Source of the DNA: Bipolaris cookei
Lineage: Eukaryota > Ascomycota > Dothideomycetes > Pleosporales > Pleosporaceae
Assembly: GCA_002286855.1 (NCBI GenBank)
Contig: NRSV01000013.1
Location: 416,948 to 480,947, forward strand
Direction of reading: 5' to 3'
DNA: 64,000 bases
Shown here: in pieces, positions 43,366 to 55,157 of the stretch
Position numbering within the stretch: position 1 is the stretch's first letter
How the letters are laid out: each line of letters begins with the position of its first letter
Position numbers and translations under genes: made by a program
The notes under the pieces: generated by a model
What the model saw: the letters and a program-made list of their open reading frames with translations, nothing else
Database searches by the model: none
Told to the model about the DNA's origin: nothing

Positions 43366-44342
43366 CAGTAAGGCCAGGGTAGCAATCTCGCATGCTCACC
43401 CAGTATTTGATAGGGTTATCCGCGTGTTCTGTACCTCTCTTGGCTGCTGGCTCGCTGCGCTTCCGCCTCTTAAACTCATCCTCGTCAGCGGTAAGGCTGC
43501 TAGCAGTACTAGGGTTGAGTATGCTATCGATCGCGTCGTCTGTATTGCTTGGGATCACTGTAGATGGCCTTACCGCGCGCAGTGAGGCGTTGTACTACAC
43601 CCAGAGCGCCTGAAAACTAGCGTTATTGGCCTCTAATCAGTCGAGCTTCTTAGCCCACGCCTTATCGCAGTAGTACCTGTACATTGGATGGAATACTGTA
43701 GCAGCGTAGTACGCGGGTAAGCCGTCCAGCTTAGAGTAGTAGTCATTAGCCTTCTGCCAAGCTGCGCGCAAGTTGATTGCAATGTGATCTTCAGGCGACT
43801 CATCGTGCTCGTAGTAGGTAAGGAGGTATTCGAATATTGGAATTATCTCAGCAATAGCCCCAAAGTTGCCGCTTTTTCCGTGCCCTTCAAGGCGCTTTGT
43901 AGCCGTCTTGAGCAGTTTTAAAATATCTATGTAGTCTGTAATTACTGCCCAATCAGCACCTGTAAGGTTGTCTGATCGCATCCACAGCTGCGCAACTGGC
44001 AGTTTGTTGCCAGAAATATGCGCAAACGCATCTTCCCTTTGGACCCACTGTATATGGTGAGTAGCGTAGGCGTTAACTGCGGACTGCAGCTTTACAGTAC
44101 GCCAAGTGGGCCTTCGCGCCTCCACTCCTCTATGAAGTCGTGCTCGTTGGTGAGCTCTTGTACGCCGTTGTCAAATGAGGCGGCGCTGTCCTTGCCCCAG
44201 AGAAGCGTCTGGCCGATAAAGTTGAGTGTGTGAGGACCACAGCGGAGGCGTCAGATAGTGGCATTGAAGCCGTACTCTTGTGCTAATATTGCAACAGTAC
44301 TGTCATTTTTAGTAGCATTATTAAGCGGCGTGTAGAAAGGTA
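43366..44342 (-). pseudogene. hAT transposase fragment inside LINE
   Basis: On the minus strand: ILAQEYGFNATI, LRCGPHTLNFIGQTLLWGKD, a stop near 44110, then an open stretch with WVQREDAFAHISG, YYSKLDGLPAYYAATVFHPM and, after another stop, YWVSMRDCYPGL. The pattern is that of fungal hAT transposases. It ends abruptly before the hATC domain at the TA where the truncated pogo-like element begins. The N-terminal BED finger is also absent. Confidence 0.65.
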
Positions 44343-45925
44343 CTAGGAGTGTTTAAAACGGCTTTAGCTATCCCAACAAGTATCGAAGCTAGCTTGCCAT
44401 CACCAGCGATACGGCTAAGCCAAACAAATCGAAAATACGCTCTGCGAGCTATACAACTAGCTCCAACCCATCCAATTACAAAAGCTATTGCAAGGCTACA
44501 AAAAACAACCCTTCAGCTATCAAAAAAGCCATACAAGAATAGACAACTACGGGCTATCACGAGCTCCATCCCATCTACCCAAGAGATAGAAGAAATCATC
44601 CCATACAAGTTCAGACCATGGAATTCTCTCAACTACAACACCTCTATATCAAAGAAATCGAAAGAAGAAGAGGCAGCCGCGCACAAAGATTATACCCAAA
44701 CAATAGAGGACAACTCTATAGTAATCTACTCAGACGCCTCCACAACAAAAGACGGAGATGGGATAGGAGTAGGCCTAGCAGTCTACAACCCAAACCAAGA
44801 AGAAATATACGCAAGAAAAGAGAATATAGGTGACAACCAACTCGTCTATAATGGAGAGCTTGAAGGCATTACAATGGCCTTCGAGTACGCTGCTAAGACT
44901 GCCCGAAAAGACCAAAACATCCACGTTTACGCTGAAAACCAGGCCGCAATCTACAGGCTCCAAAGCCTATCAGATAAGCCCGGCCAGCAGTGGGTAATTC
45001 GGTGCTAAAAAGCAGCAAAAGCTATCCGTAACAAAAAAGCAAAGATCTTCTTGAAATGGGCTCCAGGCCACACAGACATAGAAGGAAACGAAAAAGCAGA
45101 TTCCTTAGCAAAGGAAGCTACAAAACAAGCACCAAAAAAATCACAAACAAGCCTAGATTTTCTAGGTACTAAGATCAAACTCCTTCAACGAGATAGCCAA
45201 GCAGAAGAGTGGAGAAAGTATAGGGAAATAGCAAGAGAAAAGAAGACTAGCTACGGAGCTATCTTTGATCTAAAGCTCCAAAACCAACTAGCAATCCCAA
45301 GAGGCACGAAAAGAGAGATTTCAAGCTCTTTCTATTCTCTTAAGATAGGACACGGATACCTCAACTCCTATCTAAAGAGAGTAAATAGAAGAGAAACAGA
45401 TCTTTGCAACTGTGGAAGACCACAAACAGCAGAGCATCTACTTCTATACTGCGGCTTCTACAGCGCAGAAAGAAACAAGCTTAAAACGACTAGGCCAAAA
45501 AATACTCAAACTCCCACTCTTACTCCACACTACGAGCGGCATAGAAGCTACTTTAGCTTTTATTACTAGCACGAAGATAGGAACAAGGAAGTGGTATCTA
45601 GGCCAAGAAGGCTAGACGAGAAGAAAAATAAGAAAAACAATAATAAAAGAAGAAAAACAACTGTGATTTTAGTACCATTTCCTTTCTCCTAAGAGAGCCC
45701 GCTGGAAGGCGGCCCAGCTGCCCTACATCTCTCCCTGTTACCAACCTGCTCTTTAGCACCAGGCATCTAGAAAGCTAGTAATAGCTTAGCTAGACAAAGG
45801 CCGAAGCACCATAGTCACGCAATACAGCATAAAGTACCAAATTGTAAATAAGCAGATAGTACGGCCTTTGGCCAAAGTCCTACATAGCCAACGGCTGATA
45901 CAGGGCTATAATCGAATAATAATAG

Positions 45926-47369
45926 GGAGGCTGAGCAAGAGATCTTTAAAGAAAGAAGGAACGTTCCCTATGGCTTGCAATATACCTAACTGTACGCATT
46001 AGAGACTGTGGGCAGTCCAAATGATTAAAAGCCAGAAACATCCGAGCCGAGAGTACATTCGGGTTTGCAGCAGTCTGCATTAGGAGATCATGGCGTCTAT
46101 CATATTGGTGACAGTAGGCCTCTTTCTCGGTAGAGAACGATTGGTGTTCAGGCTCTACTCTTAAATTGATAGAGGGCTTAGTCGTTAGAGGCTATTGGAT
46201 TACTGCCAGGCGCTAGTGGAACGGGTTTTAGTGCTGCGCGGTACCCAAAACAGGTAATTTAGCGGTTTGTGTGGTGACAGAACAAGTGACAATTAGGATA
46301 CTTGCCCGCTCTGCCAGATTTACTTTTGCTGTGCTGTCGACCGTTTCCCCGAACTGGTTATAGTTTTCTGGCGTCGAACAACTGAGCCTCAGCCACACGA
46401 CTAACGCTTTACTACAATTAACAGCATTTTGAGCTGAAACAGAAAGCACCTCAGCAATGTCCTCTAAAACGCGGCGCGGGTCACGTCGCTTCTTAAGTCT
46501 GGCGATGCCCGTAATCCTCGCATGCTTCGCCTTTGCCTTCGTTCAAGTTCCTCTCCTCAACCACCGCACCTATGGCCAGTAATTTTTGCAATGCAGATCA
46601 AAAGACGAAAGCAAGACCGCGCCCTAAGAAGGATGCCAAAGCAAGAGCTAAAGCTTTCGTAACTGTTTGTCTGGACGCCACGAAGTTCTTCCGTCGAAAG
46701 CTTTCACATTACATAGGTATGTACTTTGTCTAAGGTTCCATGTGGTGAAATTATTGTCTCCTTAATTTCCAAGGTTTGAGAGCCGTGCTAGAACTATATT
46801 GTAGGTTTGTAACCTGTGAACATGATGATGGGACTGACACTTTCGTGACGTCTCTAATAGCCTAAAGCATCGTTCCTCACTAAACAATGATTAAAATCCG
46901 TGACATTTCTGTAATGATGTTGTGGTGAACAACATTAAGGTTCTCAGGGTGTGACGCGCCTGTGGCGTGAAAATCGCGATGCAAACAGACATGAACACAT
47001 ACGACTTCATGTGCTTCTTCCCTTTCTGAGTCCTCTGTCTGGTAGCACTGCACCATAAGCACACATTTTGTCGTTGTCGAATGATATAGAAAGAGGGGAA
47101 GTGGCACTGGGCTCGTGTGCGTGCAGCATGATGACACAGGGGTGAAGAAGAAGGAGAGTCCAGGTGGGTGGAACGTATCGCTATCAATCGAGGAAGTCAA
47201 ACTTGATTGAATAACGATGGTGGCGGCTAGACTTTTCGACATGTTCGTTTTCCATGTGTCATTTGCTGCGAAAAAGAGTGATAATACAGAGTCCAATTCG
47301 CAAGAGAGGGTATAGTATGTCCACATCATGTGGGCTCTTCCATACCAAACTGGAATCATAAAGGCTCTG
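45926..47369. other. no gene recognised
   Basis: Small ORFs only (for example 46533-46733, Lys/Arg-rich, no motif). Composition returns to normal after the LINE. It forms the boundary between the repeat block and the catabolic cluster. Confidence 0.45.
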
Positions 47370-49404
47370 CTATACCTTTCGCGCGGATGTATCATCCCCA
47401 GCAGCAATCAACTCGCGACCCCATTGGAAGAGAGCAGCGGCCATGATAACCTTTTCGTCATGCCATCGCTTTCCGACGATTTGCATTCCGATCGGGAGGA
47501 GAGGGGGGGAAGAGGCGTCCTCGGCCGATCGAGGAGGAGAAGGCGTACCAAAGCCGCAAGGCACACTCATCGCGGGGTGACCTGTTACGTTGAAGGGACA
47601 AGTATTGTTGGTCACGCCAATGGTGGATTCCAGGCGTTTCAGAATCGTAGTAGAGTTAGCATTCTTGAGCTTGTCGTTGGACGAGGACGAGGAGCAGGAA
47701 GTCTGCGACGGGAGAGGCATCGTGACCGAGGGAGCACACGGCGTGACGAGGACGTCGACGTCTTCAAGCACGCGATCATACACCGCACGCAATTCGAAGA
47801 CTTTGCGATGGGCTTTGGCTTCGATGCCCGATGTCACGTGGTCGTGGGTGAATTGGCTACTGAAGAGAATGTTGGCGAGAGCGGGGTTGGTAGCGGAGAT
47901 GGACTCGAAGGTTTGTTGGGTCAGGGGCCAGCGGGGACGGAGGTGTGGCGGGGCAAAGCTCAAATGCCCGGCTGGGCTGCCTTGATACAGGTATTTCGAC
48001 ATGGATGGACGGCTGGCTGCTGTCCAGATGATTGGGGCTTCGCGGTGCATGGGGATCGAGATGGGGACGACTGTTGCACCTGCAGCTTCGAACGCTTTGG
48101 TCGCTGCCTCGATCACTGTCTGTTGGACCAGGGAGGAGACGCCGGGCATGGAGAAGGCTTCGGTCAAGAGTCCTACCCGCCATGCCCGGGCTGTCTCGGG
48201 CTGGACTTTGAGTTGCTCTTGGAAGTCCTCCAGCAGGCGTTGGTAAGGTTTCACGTTGTCCACCAGTGGAGATTCGGGCGACATGCGCGAATCCAATCCG
48301 TCGTAGCCTGCCATGACTTCCAGTAGGACCGCAATGTCCTTCAGATGGGTGGCGATGGGACCAAGATGGTCGATCATGGGCATCATGGAAGCTGCGCCAG
48401 TATACGGTACCAGGCCAAAGGTAGGCTTGAGACCCAAGAGGCCACAATACGCAGCTGGAATGCGTACGGAACCGGCCTGGTCGCTGCCGATTGCCAGTTC
48501 CACCGTCTCTCCAGTCACCTCGGGCTTGTCCGGATAGAGGGCGTGAGCAGCCACGAGTGCGCAGGAGCCGCTACTACTGCCTCCGGAGGTATAGCCGTGG
48601 AGGTGCGGATTATGCACGGGACCGGAGGCAGACGTGAAGGACAGAGGCGAAGCGCAGAAGCACTCACACGTGGACGTATCTTTGATGGTTCCGCCCGCGG
48701 CCAGAACACGAGAGACGACAGTGGCATCAATGGGGGACACGGGGTATTCGTTCTCGTCGGAAAGGATCGAGGCCGGCGCTCCAAGTGTTGTCGGCAGGCC
48801 TCCCACGCAAATATTATCTTTGATGGCCACGGCACGGCCCTGCAGACGATGGCTGCTTGGTGCGGCGGCAGAGAGATTGCATAGGTGGCTCCAGGCATTG
48901 TATGGATTCTGTGTGGCTGTTGGTGCCCAGTATTCTCGAGGCTGCACAGTCGGTAGCGGCTGCAACTGTGACGGTATATAGTCGGCGCCTCTCTCGATGT
49001 GGCTGAGGACGCTCTCGAATGACCAAATCAGGCGCAGATAGTCGTGGGCATCTCTGTCGTCTGAGACATCAATGCCAAGCCGGCCCGCCAATTGACGAAA
49101 GTCATCGACATGGAAACCAGAGCTTCATCACTGTATGAGCAAGCGCATGTATAATCGAGGCTGGCGCGCTCTTACCTCGACGCGTCTGCGAGTGCTGTGA
49201 TGGACATTGTATCGACGCCATGAACGCCTGCAGCTCCATCAGGGAGGCAGCGAGCACATATGCATCGCAGGCCAGCGGCGGATCTCTGCGAATGCCTCTA
49301 ATCCATTGATCATCATTGGACATGGGCATGTGGACGTGGTCGCCGAGCGTGCCTGCCAAGTTCAAAGCGGCGATGGCGTGTAGGTCGGATGCATCAAACA
49401 CCAA
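47370..49404 (-). CDS. amidase signature family hydrolase
   Basis: The main exon (49060-47370) carries the complete amidase-signature triad: Lys in VAIKDNICVGG, cis-Ser in GYTSGGSSSGSC and the nucleophile Ser in GSDQAGSVRIPAAYCGLLGLKP. An upstream exon (49404-49176) joins through an intron at 49061-49175 with phase agreement (QTRR-DDRDAHDYL). The true first codon is not settled: the frame before 49404 has a stop, and a further 5' exon is likely. The family hydrolyses amides R-CO-NH2 or C-N bonds of small molecules in the cytosol. The gene is divergent from the permease, and a CGG-N5-CCG palindrome lies between. Presumably it releases an acid and an amine for the cluster's later enzymes. It looks intact. 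Confidence 0.82.
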
Positions 49405-49451
49405 CTACATCAGTGCATGCATGTGTGTATCTCGCAAGTGCGCGCGTTGGT

Positions 49452-49462
49452 CGGACGGTCCG
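49452..49462. promoter_or_regulatory. CGG-N5-CCG palindrome, amidase/permease promoter
   Basis: TCGGACGGTCCGA. An inverted CGG pair with a 5-bp spacer is a classic Zn2Cys6 dimer site. It is the first of five such sites in the cluster's divergent promoters. Confidence 0.6.
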
Positions 49463-49739
49463 ACGTCGTATCGGCGACTCGGCAACCCTGTCCACAGCAC
49501 TCGACTTCACACAATCTCCCCTGCTACAGTATTGCCGCCATCAACGCCCATCCTTATCATCACTCTTATCGCCGCCATGGACGCAGCCCATGCTGGCATG
49601 TCGTCTCTAATTCTGCGCCACGCCCACCGCCTCGAGATAGGCTGATGGCCGACATCGCCATAATTCCAAGCGAAGGCCCCGTCCAACTCCATCTCATCGC
49701 TCCGCATTGCCAGCACCGCGCTGCTCGGTCTTCATAGTC

Positions 49740-51798
49740 ATGGCCGCCATACAGCATTCAAAGGACGAGGAGAAAGACCCTGCTACGACGCTCGGGCTGG
49801 ACCGATCCGACACCAGCGCGAGCGGCATGGGTACCGGCATCGTCACTAACATACCTTCGGGAGCGCAGTCGTTGCATCGAAGTCTGTGTGGCAAGGAAGT
49901 CCAACTCTTTGCCATCGGTGGTATGTATTGCCCTCTCTGTCGGGCGCCTTCCTCGCTGCCCTTGGCTTGACATGCACGCCGCTAACATGGCATAGGAGCA
50001 ATTGGCACGTGTATGTCTTTTCCGAGACGACATACGCCAGATTCAGCGAGCGTGACTGACATGGTCGGAACATGAAGCTCTCTACGTGCAGATGGGGTCC
50101 GCCCTGCCCAAGGGCGGTCCGGCGGGACTCTTCATTGCATTCCTCCTCTGGAGCGGCGTCATGTGGGCGGTCAATGAGTGCTTCGCCGAGATGGTGACCT
50201 ATGCGCCCATTCCGTCCCCCTTCATCCGTTTCGGCACAGAATGGGTCGATGGTGCTCTCGGCTTTGGTATGTGCCTGCGTATTTCCTCGTGTGCTCAACG
50301 ACACACTTGCTGACCGAGTCACAGCCATGGCCTGGTATGGAGTGACCTTTCTCTCTCGCTTCATCCTCTACAGGACAGGATGCTGATACTGAATTGCAGG
50401 AATTTCTTCTTTTCTATGGCCTTCCTGGTCCCTTTCGAGATTGTTGCCATGAACATCATGCTCACCTTTTGGACTGATAAAGTGCCAGTCGAGGCCGTCA
50501 TCGTCGTCATGATGCTGCTCTACACCTTCCTGAACATGGTTACCGTCCGATACTTTGGCGTTGCAGAATTCTACTTGTCCATCTTCAAGGTCTTGCTCAT
50601 GTTAGGCTTATTCGTGTACACATTTATCACCATGGTCGGCGGAAATCCCTTGCACGATGCGTACGGGTTCCGGTACTGGAAAGATCCTGGAGCATTTGTG
50701 TCACACCTGGAGCCCGGCTCAGTCGGAAAGTTTCTTGGGATCCTCTCCTGTATCTACCAAGCAAGTTTCTCGTGCGTATACAGACAGGCGGGGATTCCTG
50801 TGCGGCATGCTGACTGACTTCGCTCAGGATTACTGGACCAGAGTACATCTCCATGGTAGCGGCTGAGACTGAGATGCCACGCAAGATCCTCCCACCTGCA
50901 TTCAGATCCTTCGTCTGGCGTCTGCTGGTGTTCTTCGTCGGCTCTGCGCTCTGCATGGGCATTGTCGTTCCTTACAACGATGGAACACTGAATGCCATCC
51001 TCAGTGGCGATATTCCGGGGAGCGGAACAGGTGCAGCATCGTAAGCGTGTCCTACACTGTACGTGTTAAGATGATGACTAATTCTCTTAAAGTCCGTATA
51101 TCATATCGATGGAGCGCCTCAAAATCTCGGGCTTGCCTAATCTGGTCAACGCCCTAATCATGACATCCATCTTCAGCGCAGGCAATGCTCTCCTTTACGC
51201 TGCCACCCGCACTTTACATGGCATGTCACTTGAAGGCCATGCACCCCGATTCTTCTCGAGGTGCACGAAGAACGGTGTGCCGATCTGGTCCCTGGCATTC
51301 TCCCTTCTCTTCTGCCTATTGGCTTTCCTGCAAGTCAACAGCTCCTCGGCAATCGTCCTCACCTACCTTGTTGATCTCGTCACCTGTTGCCAGATGCTCA
51401 ACTACGGCTTCACTGCAGTCACGTATCGCCACTTCTTCTCTGCTCTTCAGAAACAAGGTATATCTCGCGACACGCTTCCATATAAAGGACGATTTCAGCC
51501 ATATACGTCGTACCTTGCCATGGCCGGCACGTTGTTTGTCTTACTCATGGCGGGCTATGATCTGTTCCTCGATGGCGGGTGGGACGTCATGTGGTTCTTC
51601 CTCGATTACGGAATGATTGGTTTCTTCATCCTGGCTTTCGTCTTTTGGAAGCTGGTGTGGAGGAGCAAGTACGTTCGCCCGGGAACTGCAGATCTGGGTC
51701 TCGGCGGATTGAAGGAGCAGATTGACACTTACGAGGCGGTCCATGTTCCCCAGGAGCCGGGCAGAGTCGGCCGCATTGTGAACAAAGTATTTGAGTAA
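49740..51798 (+). CDS. amino-acid/GABA-type permease (APC superfamily)
   Basis: Seven exons join in frame to 561 residues: 49740-49920, 49996-50010, 50078-50266, 50325-50334, 50400-50771, 50828-51040, 51093-51798. Two are micro-exons of 15 and 10 nt; including them restores the family signature at the first helix (FAIGGAIGTSLYVQMGSALP). GPEYISMVAAE in helix 6 and a 12-helix profile follow, as in yeast-type amino-acid permeases. It is a plasma-membrane importer; the substrate is unknown but probably an amino-acid-like or amide compound handled by the adjacent amidase. The promoter is shared with the amidase. Confidence 0.86.
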
Positions 51799-52451
51799 GA
51801 CGGATTTGCGTGCTCTATTCCAACCTTCATAGTCGTAAACATTAGTATCTTGTCCCTGGTTGGCCAACTACATCAAGCGGAGACACCTTTGGGCATCAAA
51901 ACAAGCAACTTTGTAATTGACAGACTCGAGCTTATAGTTTTTCATAAGGCCCGTGCTGCGATGTTTCTCCGTCGATCAAGGCAACCTCTAAAAACCTCAA
52001 ACTGCGCAAGCTAGCAGTTGCCAACCACTGGCTACGTCAGATCTATAATAAAGCAGCTTGAAGATCGCGTGTGAAAAGAAAGTAAAACAAAAAAAGAAGA
52101 GGAACGCAAACGGGAAGAATACAAATAGATAGTTCAATTAAGAGTGCTAGCTAGTTCCCGTTAGGATCTATGAACACTACAATATTCTTCTCGTCTGTGG
52201 GGCAAACTTGAGTAGCGCGATTGAGCTGCTCTAAAACCCCCTCTCTCCGACCTCTCTCTAGGTGCGTCTTCCTCAGTATTTCTTCCTCCCTTCTCTGACT
52301 GAGCTGCCCTCTGACGGGAACAATATGAGTTAGGCACCCTGAACTATGTCCCTTCTCTCCCCGAAGAAGAGAAAAGCTACCACTGCTCTTGCCACTCACC
52401 CCCTTACTTCACTTACATTACTAAAAAAATCTAAGTCATCAACATCTATAT
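51799..52451. other. convergent 3' spacer
   Basis: Between the ends of the permease and P450 genes. A minus-strand ORF of 83 codons (52399-52151) ending IVVFIDPNGN has no recognised family and may be a transposon scrap; it is not called as a gene. Confidence 0.4.
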
Positions 52452-54217
52452 CTACGCTTGATCTGCAGCAAACCCCTTAATGTCCTCCTTATAATGCTCC
52501 CTCGTCCTCTCCTGCGCTGCGCGCAAACAGTCCTCGAGAACGTTCCTATCACGCGGAATCAAGCGCACGCGGAAATCACGGGGAATGGCCACCAGGGCGG
52601 TCTTGAACTGGTTGTAATCGACGTAATCGGTGTTCGGCGGGTGCGTTTCCGAGGCGGCGATTTTGTAAGAGGATAAGATGCGCAGGAGGGCTGTGTAGAG
52701 GAGCCGGGTGGCGATGTGTTGGCCGCTGCAGGCGCGGGAGCCGGCGCCGAAGGAGAGGTGCGTTTGTGAGGTCTGGGGCAGTTCGTTGAAGGGGCCGAGG
52801 GGATGGGAGGGGTCGATGGGGGCGAGCCAGCGTTCAGGATTGAAGGTGGCGGCCGAAGGGCCGAAGTGCGTGGTGTCGTGGTTGCCGGCTTGGGCGTTGA
52901 CGAGGATCATGGTTTTGGGGGGGATGACAGCACCGTTCCAGTTTACTTCGGTCACTGTCTTGCGCGGTAGGCTCATGGAGCTGACAGTGTAGTATCGGCC
53001 GGCTTCTTGGATGATGGCGCGCAGGTAGGGCACTTTTTCTTCCTGGTAGCTGTACGTCCAGGCGTCGCGGATGTCAGGGTAATGGCGTTTGATGTCGGCG
53101 TAGGCACGCTCTTGAAAGATCTGGCCGGCAGGCGTGCTGAGCGAGCCTAGGCACGACGTGAGCGTGCCTGGGATGGTTTCAAAACCGCCGCTGACGAGAG
53201 AGAGGCAGATAGAAGAGACTTCAACGCCCGTGAGTTTGGTCTCTTCGTCTTTGAGGATGGAACTGCTGATACATGGCTTATCGGTGCCGTTCTTAATCAT
53301 CTCGCGCACCTTGTCGAGCAAGAGGTTCAAGTAGACGTCGCGGCGATCGCGCAGCTCTTTGGATTCCGCGTTTTTCTTATTGTTGGGCAAGTATCGCAAG
53401 AGGGGAATGTAGTCTTGAAGATTCGTGGACGCGCTGCGTAAGAGTGAGATGGCACTACCAACATACAAGATCTCGCGCAGGAGCTTGTCGTACGTGTCGT
53501 CCATGCGGATGCCATAGCAGAGCGTCAGTGTTGTGTTGAGCGCGTATCGCTGAATATAGGGCCGCACATCAACCTCCACGTCGGGATTCGAGGCCTTACT
53601 ATCGCGGTGCAAGTCGCGCAGGATACAGTAGCTCTCGAGGTCAAACATGGGATAGTACCCACGCATGGCCGGACGAGACAATGCGGTTCCAGCGGCCTTG
53701 CGCTTGTTCTTGCAGCTGTCATCCCAAGGGGAGCTGCCGATGGTGAAGCCTTGGGTGCTGCTTATGACGCCGTGGAAGGTGTACAGCTTGGGTCGATCGA
53801 TGACGGCGTTTTGGTGCTTCACCAGAATGTCGCGGCATGCTTCGAAGGAATTGAAGACCACGGCCCTGGTATTGCCCAGCTTGATCTGAAAGACTGGGAG
53901 ATCATACTGCCGCCACCATTTCTCGCACGTCGAAGCGTGATCCTCGCCGAGTTGAAGCAGATGACCGAAGATGGGCAGCGATCCTGGAATTTCGGGAATG
54001 CCTTTGATTTTTGGAATATCCGTCGAACTCGTCCACTGCGGAAAGCTTTTTGTCAGGTTGCATTCACATGGATTTGACGGCGCATACCACCAACGGAGCC
54101 ACTTGCCCAATACAAAATCATCGTTATCAACACCACTCCTGAAATACCAGCATAGAGGCCATTCTCGCGGACGATGTCGATGGCTTGCAGCCGAATGGAG
54201 GTGATGGCACTAGCCAT
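52452..54217 (-). CDS. cytochrome P450, CYP504-like (phenylacetate hydroxylase type)
   Basis: The ATG at 54217 begins a membrane anchor (ENGLYAGISGVVLITMILYWA). An intron of about 59 bp ends at TTTCCGCAG before the main frame (TDIPKIKGIPEIPGSLPIFG); its donor is less clear (GTTGGT fits the phase). Landmarks: GFTIGSSPWDDSCKNKRKAA (helix C WxxxR region), ExxR as EAGR, PERW, and the haem loop FGAGSRACSG. The pattern (EIPGSLPIFGHLLQLG, DRPKLYTFHGVISSTQGFTI) is that of the CYP504 group that hydroxylates phenylacetate or 3-hydroxyphenylacetate on the way to homogentisate. The real substrate may differ. ER membrane, haem-thiolate monooxygenase needing P450 reductase. Divergent from the Rid-family gene. 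Confidence 0.8.
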
Positions 54218-54387
54218 GGTGCAGCACGTTGGACTGATTGGAGCTCGGATACTGTTTTCAGGCGGGCTGAGGTCCACGAATATGTTTTTAAGATGTAAGA
54301 AACGGTTGCACACGGCTTCGATCGAATGAAGTTGAATCTCACATGCCAACTGTCCGATGAGGACGGACCCGTTGCGCACCACAAGGT

Positions 54388-54398
54388 CGGGTGATCCG
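54388..54398. promoter_or_regulatory. CGG-N5-CCG palindrome, P450/Rid promoter
   Basis: TCGGGTGATCCGA, in the 500-bp spacer between the divergent P450 (start 54217) and Rid-family (start 54717) genes. Confidence 0.55.
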
Positions 54399-54550
54399 AC
54401 AGCCTTGGACTGCGGGCTTGCGCTGAGAGCGTAGCTAAGTTCAACGACCGACTTTCATACGGCAGATACGAAGTGTAATGCATTCGGTGGGGTTAGATAC
54501 GCCGCGCCCGCTTCCGTCGGACCCATGCCCGACTTTGCAGATGCGATTTT

Positions 54551-54561
54551 CGGACACTCCG
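54551..54561. promoter_or_regulatory. CGG-N5-CCG palindrome, P450/Rid promoter
   Basis: TTTCGGACACTCCGAAA: perfect 7-bp arms around CAC, core CGGACACTCCG. It lies about 155 bp upstream of the Rid-family start codon. Confidence 0.65.
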
Positions 54562-54716
54562 AAAGGCGCCATGCATAGATCCAATCGTGAGCGATAGAAC
54601 GTCTCTCGATGAGTGTCAAATATACTATGGTGCTGTACACACAACGATAATTCTGCAGGCGCGGGAAACCTTTTCGCTTCATCGCCACACACAGAGAGCA
54701 CCACTACATCATCACT

Positions 54717-55157
54717 ATGTCGCCCAACGGCCAAGCCTTTCTTTTGAATCCCGCTGCGCCTGAAGGCCCCACAAAATTTCCACAGGCCCGAACGATCCCC
54801 AGTGGAAGCCGAACCATCTACATCTCTGGCATTGCGAGCGTGCTCCCGGACGGTAGCGTTGCTGGTGTCGAGCACGATAAAATTCCCGACGTCAAGATCC
54901 AGACACGAACAATCCTCGGCACCATAGACCAGATCATCGCAGGCGCTTCGGGAGGCAAAGGAGGCGTGCAAAACTTGATCGATGCCGTGGTCTATCTCAC
55001 CGCCATGGAAAGGGACTATTCCGGGATGAATGAGGAGTGGAACAAGGTTTTTGGCAGTCGTGAGGTGGCGCCTGCGAGAGCGACAATCGGAGTGAAGGAC
55101 TTGCCCGATCCCAATTTCGTGGTTGAGGTCAAGGGAGTTGCTATAGTCCCTGAATAG
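54717..55157 (+). CDS. Rid-family (YjgF/YER057c/UK114) deaminase-like protein
   Basis: One exon of 146 residues, normal for the family. The motifs ISGIASVLPDGS, IQTRTILGTIDQII, DAVVYLTAMERDYSGMNEEW and APARATIGVKDLPDPNFVVEVK follow the Rid fold; Arg in PARATIGV is the substrate-carboxylate-binding residue. The spacing and the VLPDGS..G.EHD start resemble 2-aminomuconate deaminases more than the housekeeping enamine deaminase RidA. It would hydrolyse an enamine or imine and release ammonia. Its place in a cluster with amidase and P450 argues for a pathway-specific role. Soluble, trimeric by family. Confidence 0.82.
   Translation: MSPNGQAFLLNPAAPEGPTKFPQARTIPSGSRTIYISGIASVLPDGSVAGVEHDKIPDVKIQTRTILGTIDQIIAGASGGKGGVQNLIDAVVYLTAMERDYSGMNEEWNKVFGSREVAPARATIGVKDLPDPNFVVEVKGVAIVPE

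Larger units (their letters stand above)
41066..45569 (+). pseudogene. LINE ORF2 (endonuclease, RT, RNase H), degraded
   Basis: The endonuclease begins MVENLKVLQANLNENPHATE and has IIAIQEPW. Its catalytic Asp/Asn strand reads LLLMGANEHHPWWD, where the usual GDFN is altered. Downstream frames continue to SITELEYR (about 42475). RT sequence resumes at about 43085 with TVFLDV.GAFDHVSHNQFLDTL and stops at 43225; the YxDD region is missing. From 44349 the connection and RNase H follow: IVIYSDASTTKDGDGIGVG, YNGELEGITMA, KWAPGHTDIEGNEKADSLAK, and a C-terminal CCHC-like CNCGRPQTAEHLLLYC. Inactive. Confidence 0.75.
40000..45925 (+). mobile_element. Tad-type LINE retrotransposon with nested insertions
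   Basis: The order is ORF1 (gag-like, zinc knuckles), then ORF2 with apurinic-type endonuclease, reverse transcriptase and RNase H, and a 3' end closing in GAATAATAATA, the Tad-clade layout. A second copy of the 3' tail is at 3444-3585. The RT part is interrupted by a 128-bp MITE, unexplained sequence, and a hAT/pogo composite (43226-44342) that replaces the palm core. Frequent TAG/TAA where Gln is expected fits RIP. Confidence 0.8.

Noticed and set aside
47328..48326. 332-codon plus-strand ORF
   Set aside because: It is antisense to the amidase, whose frame carries all catalytic motifs; the plus-strand product is Gly/Arg-rich and motif-free.
52151..52399. 83-codon minus-strand ORF
   Set aside because: No family recognised; lies in the 3' spacer of two convergent genes; possible transposon scrap but not supportable.
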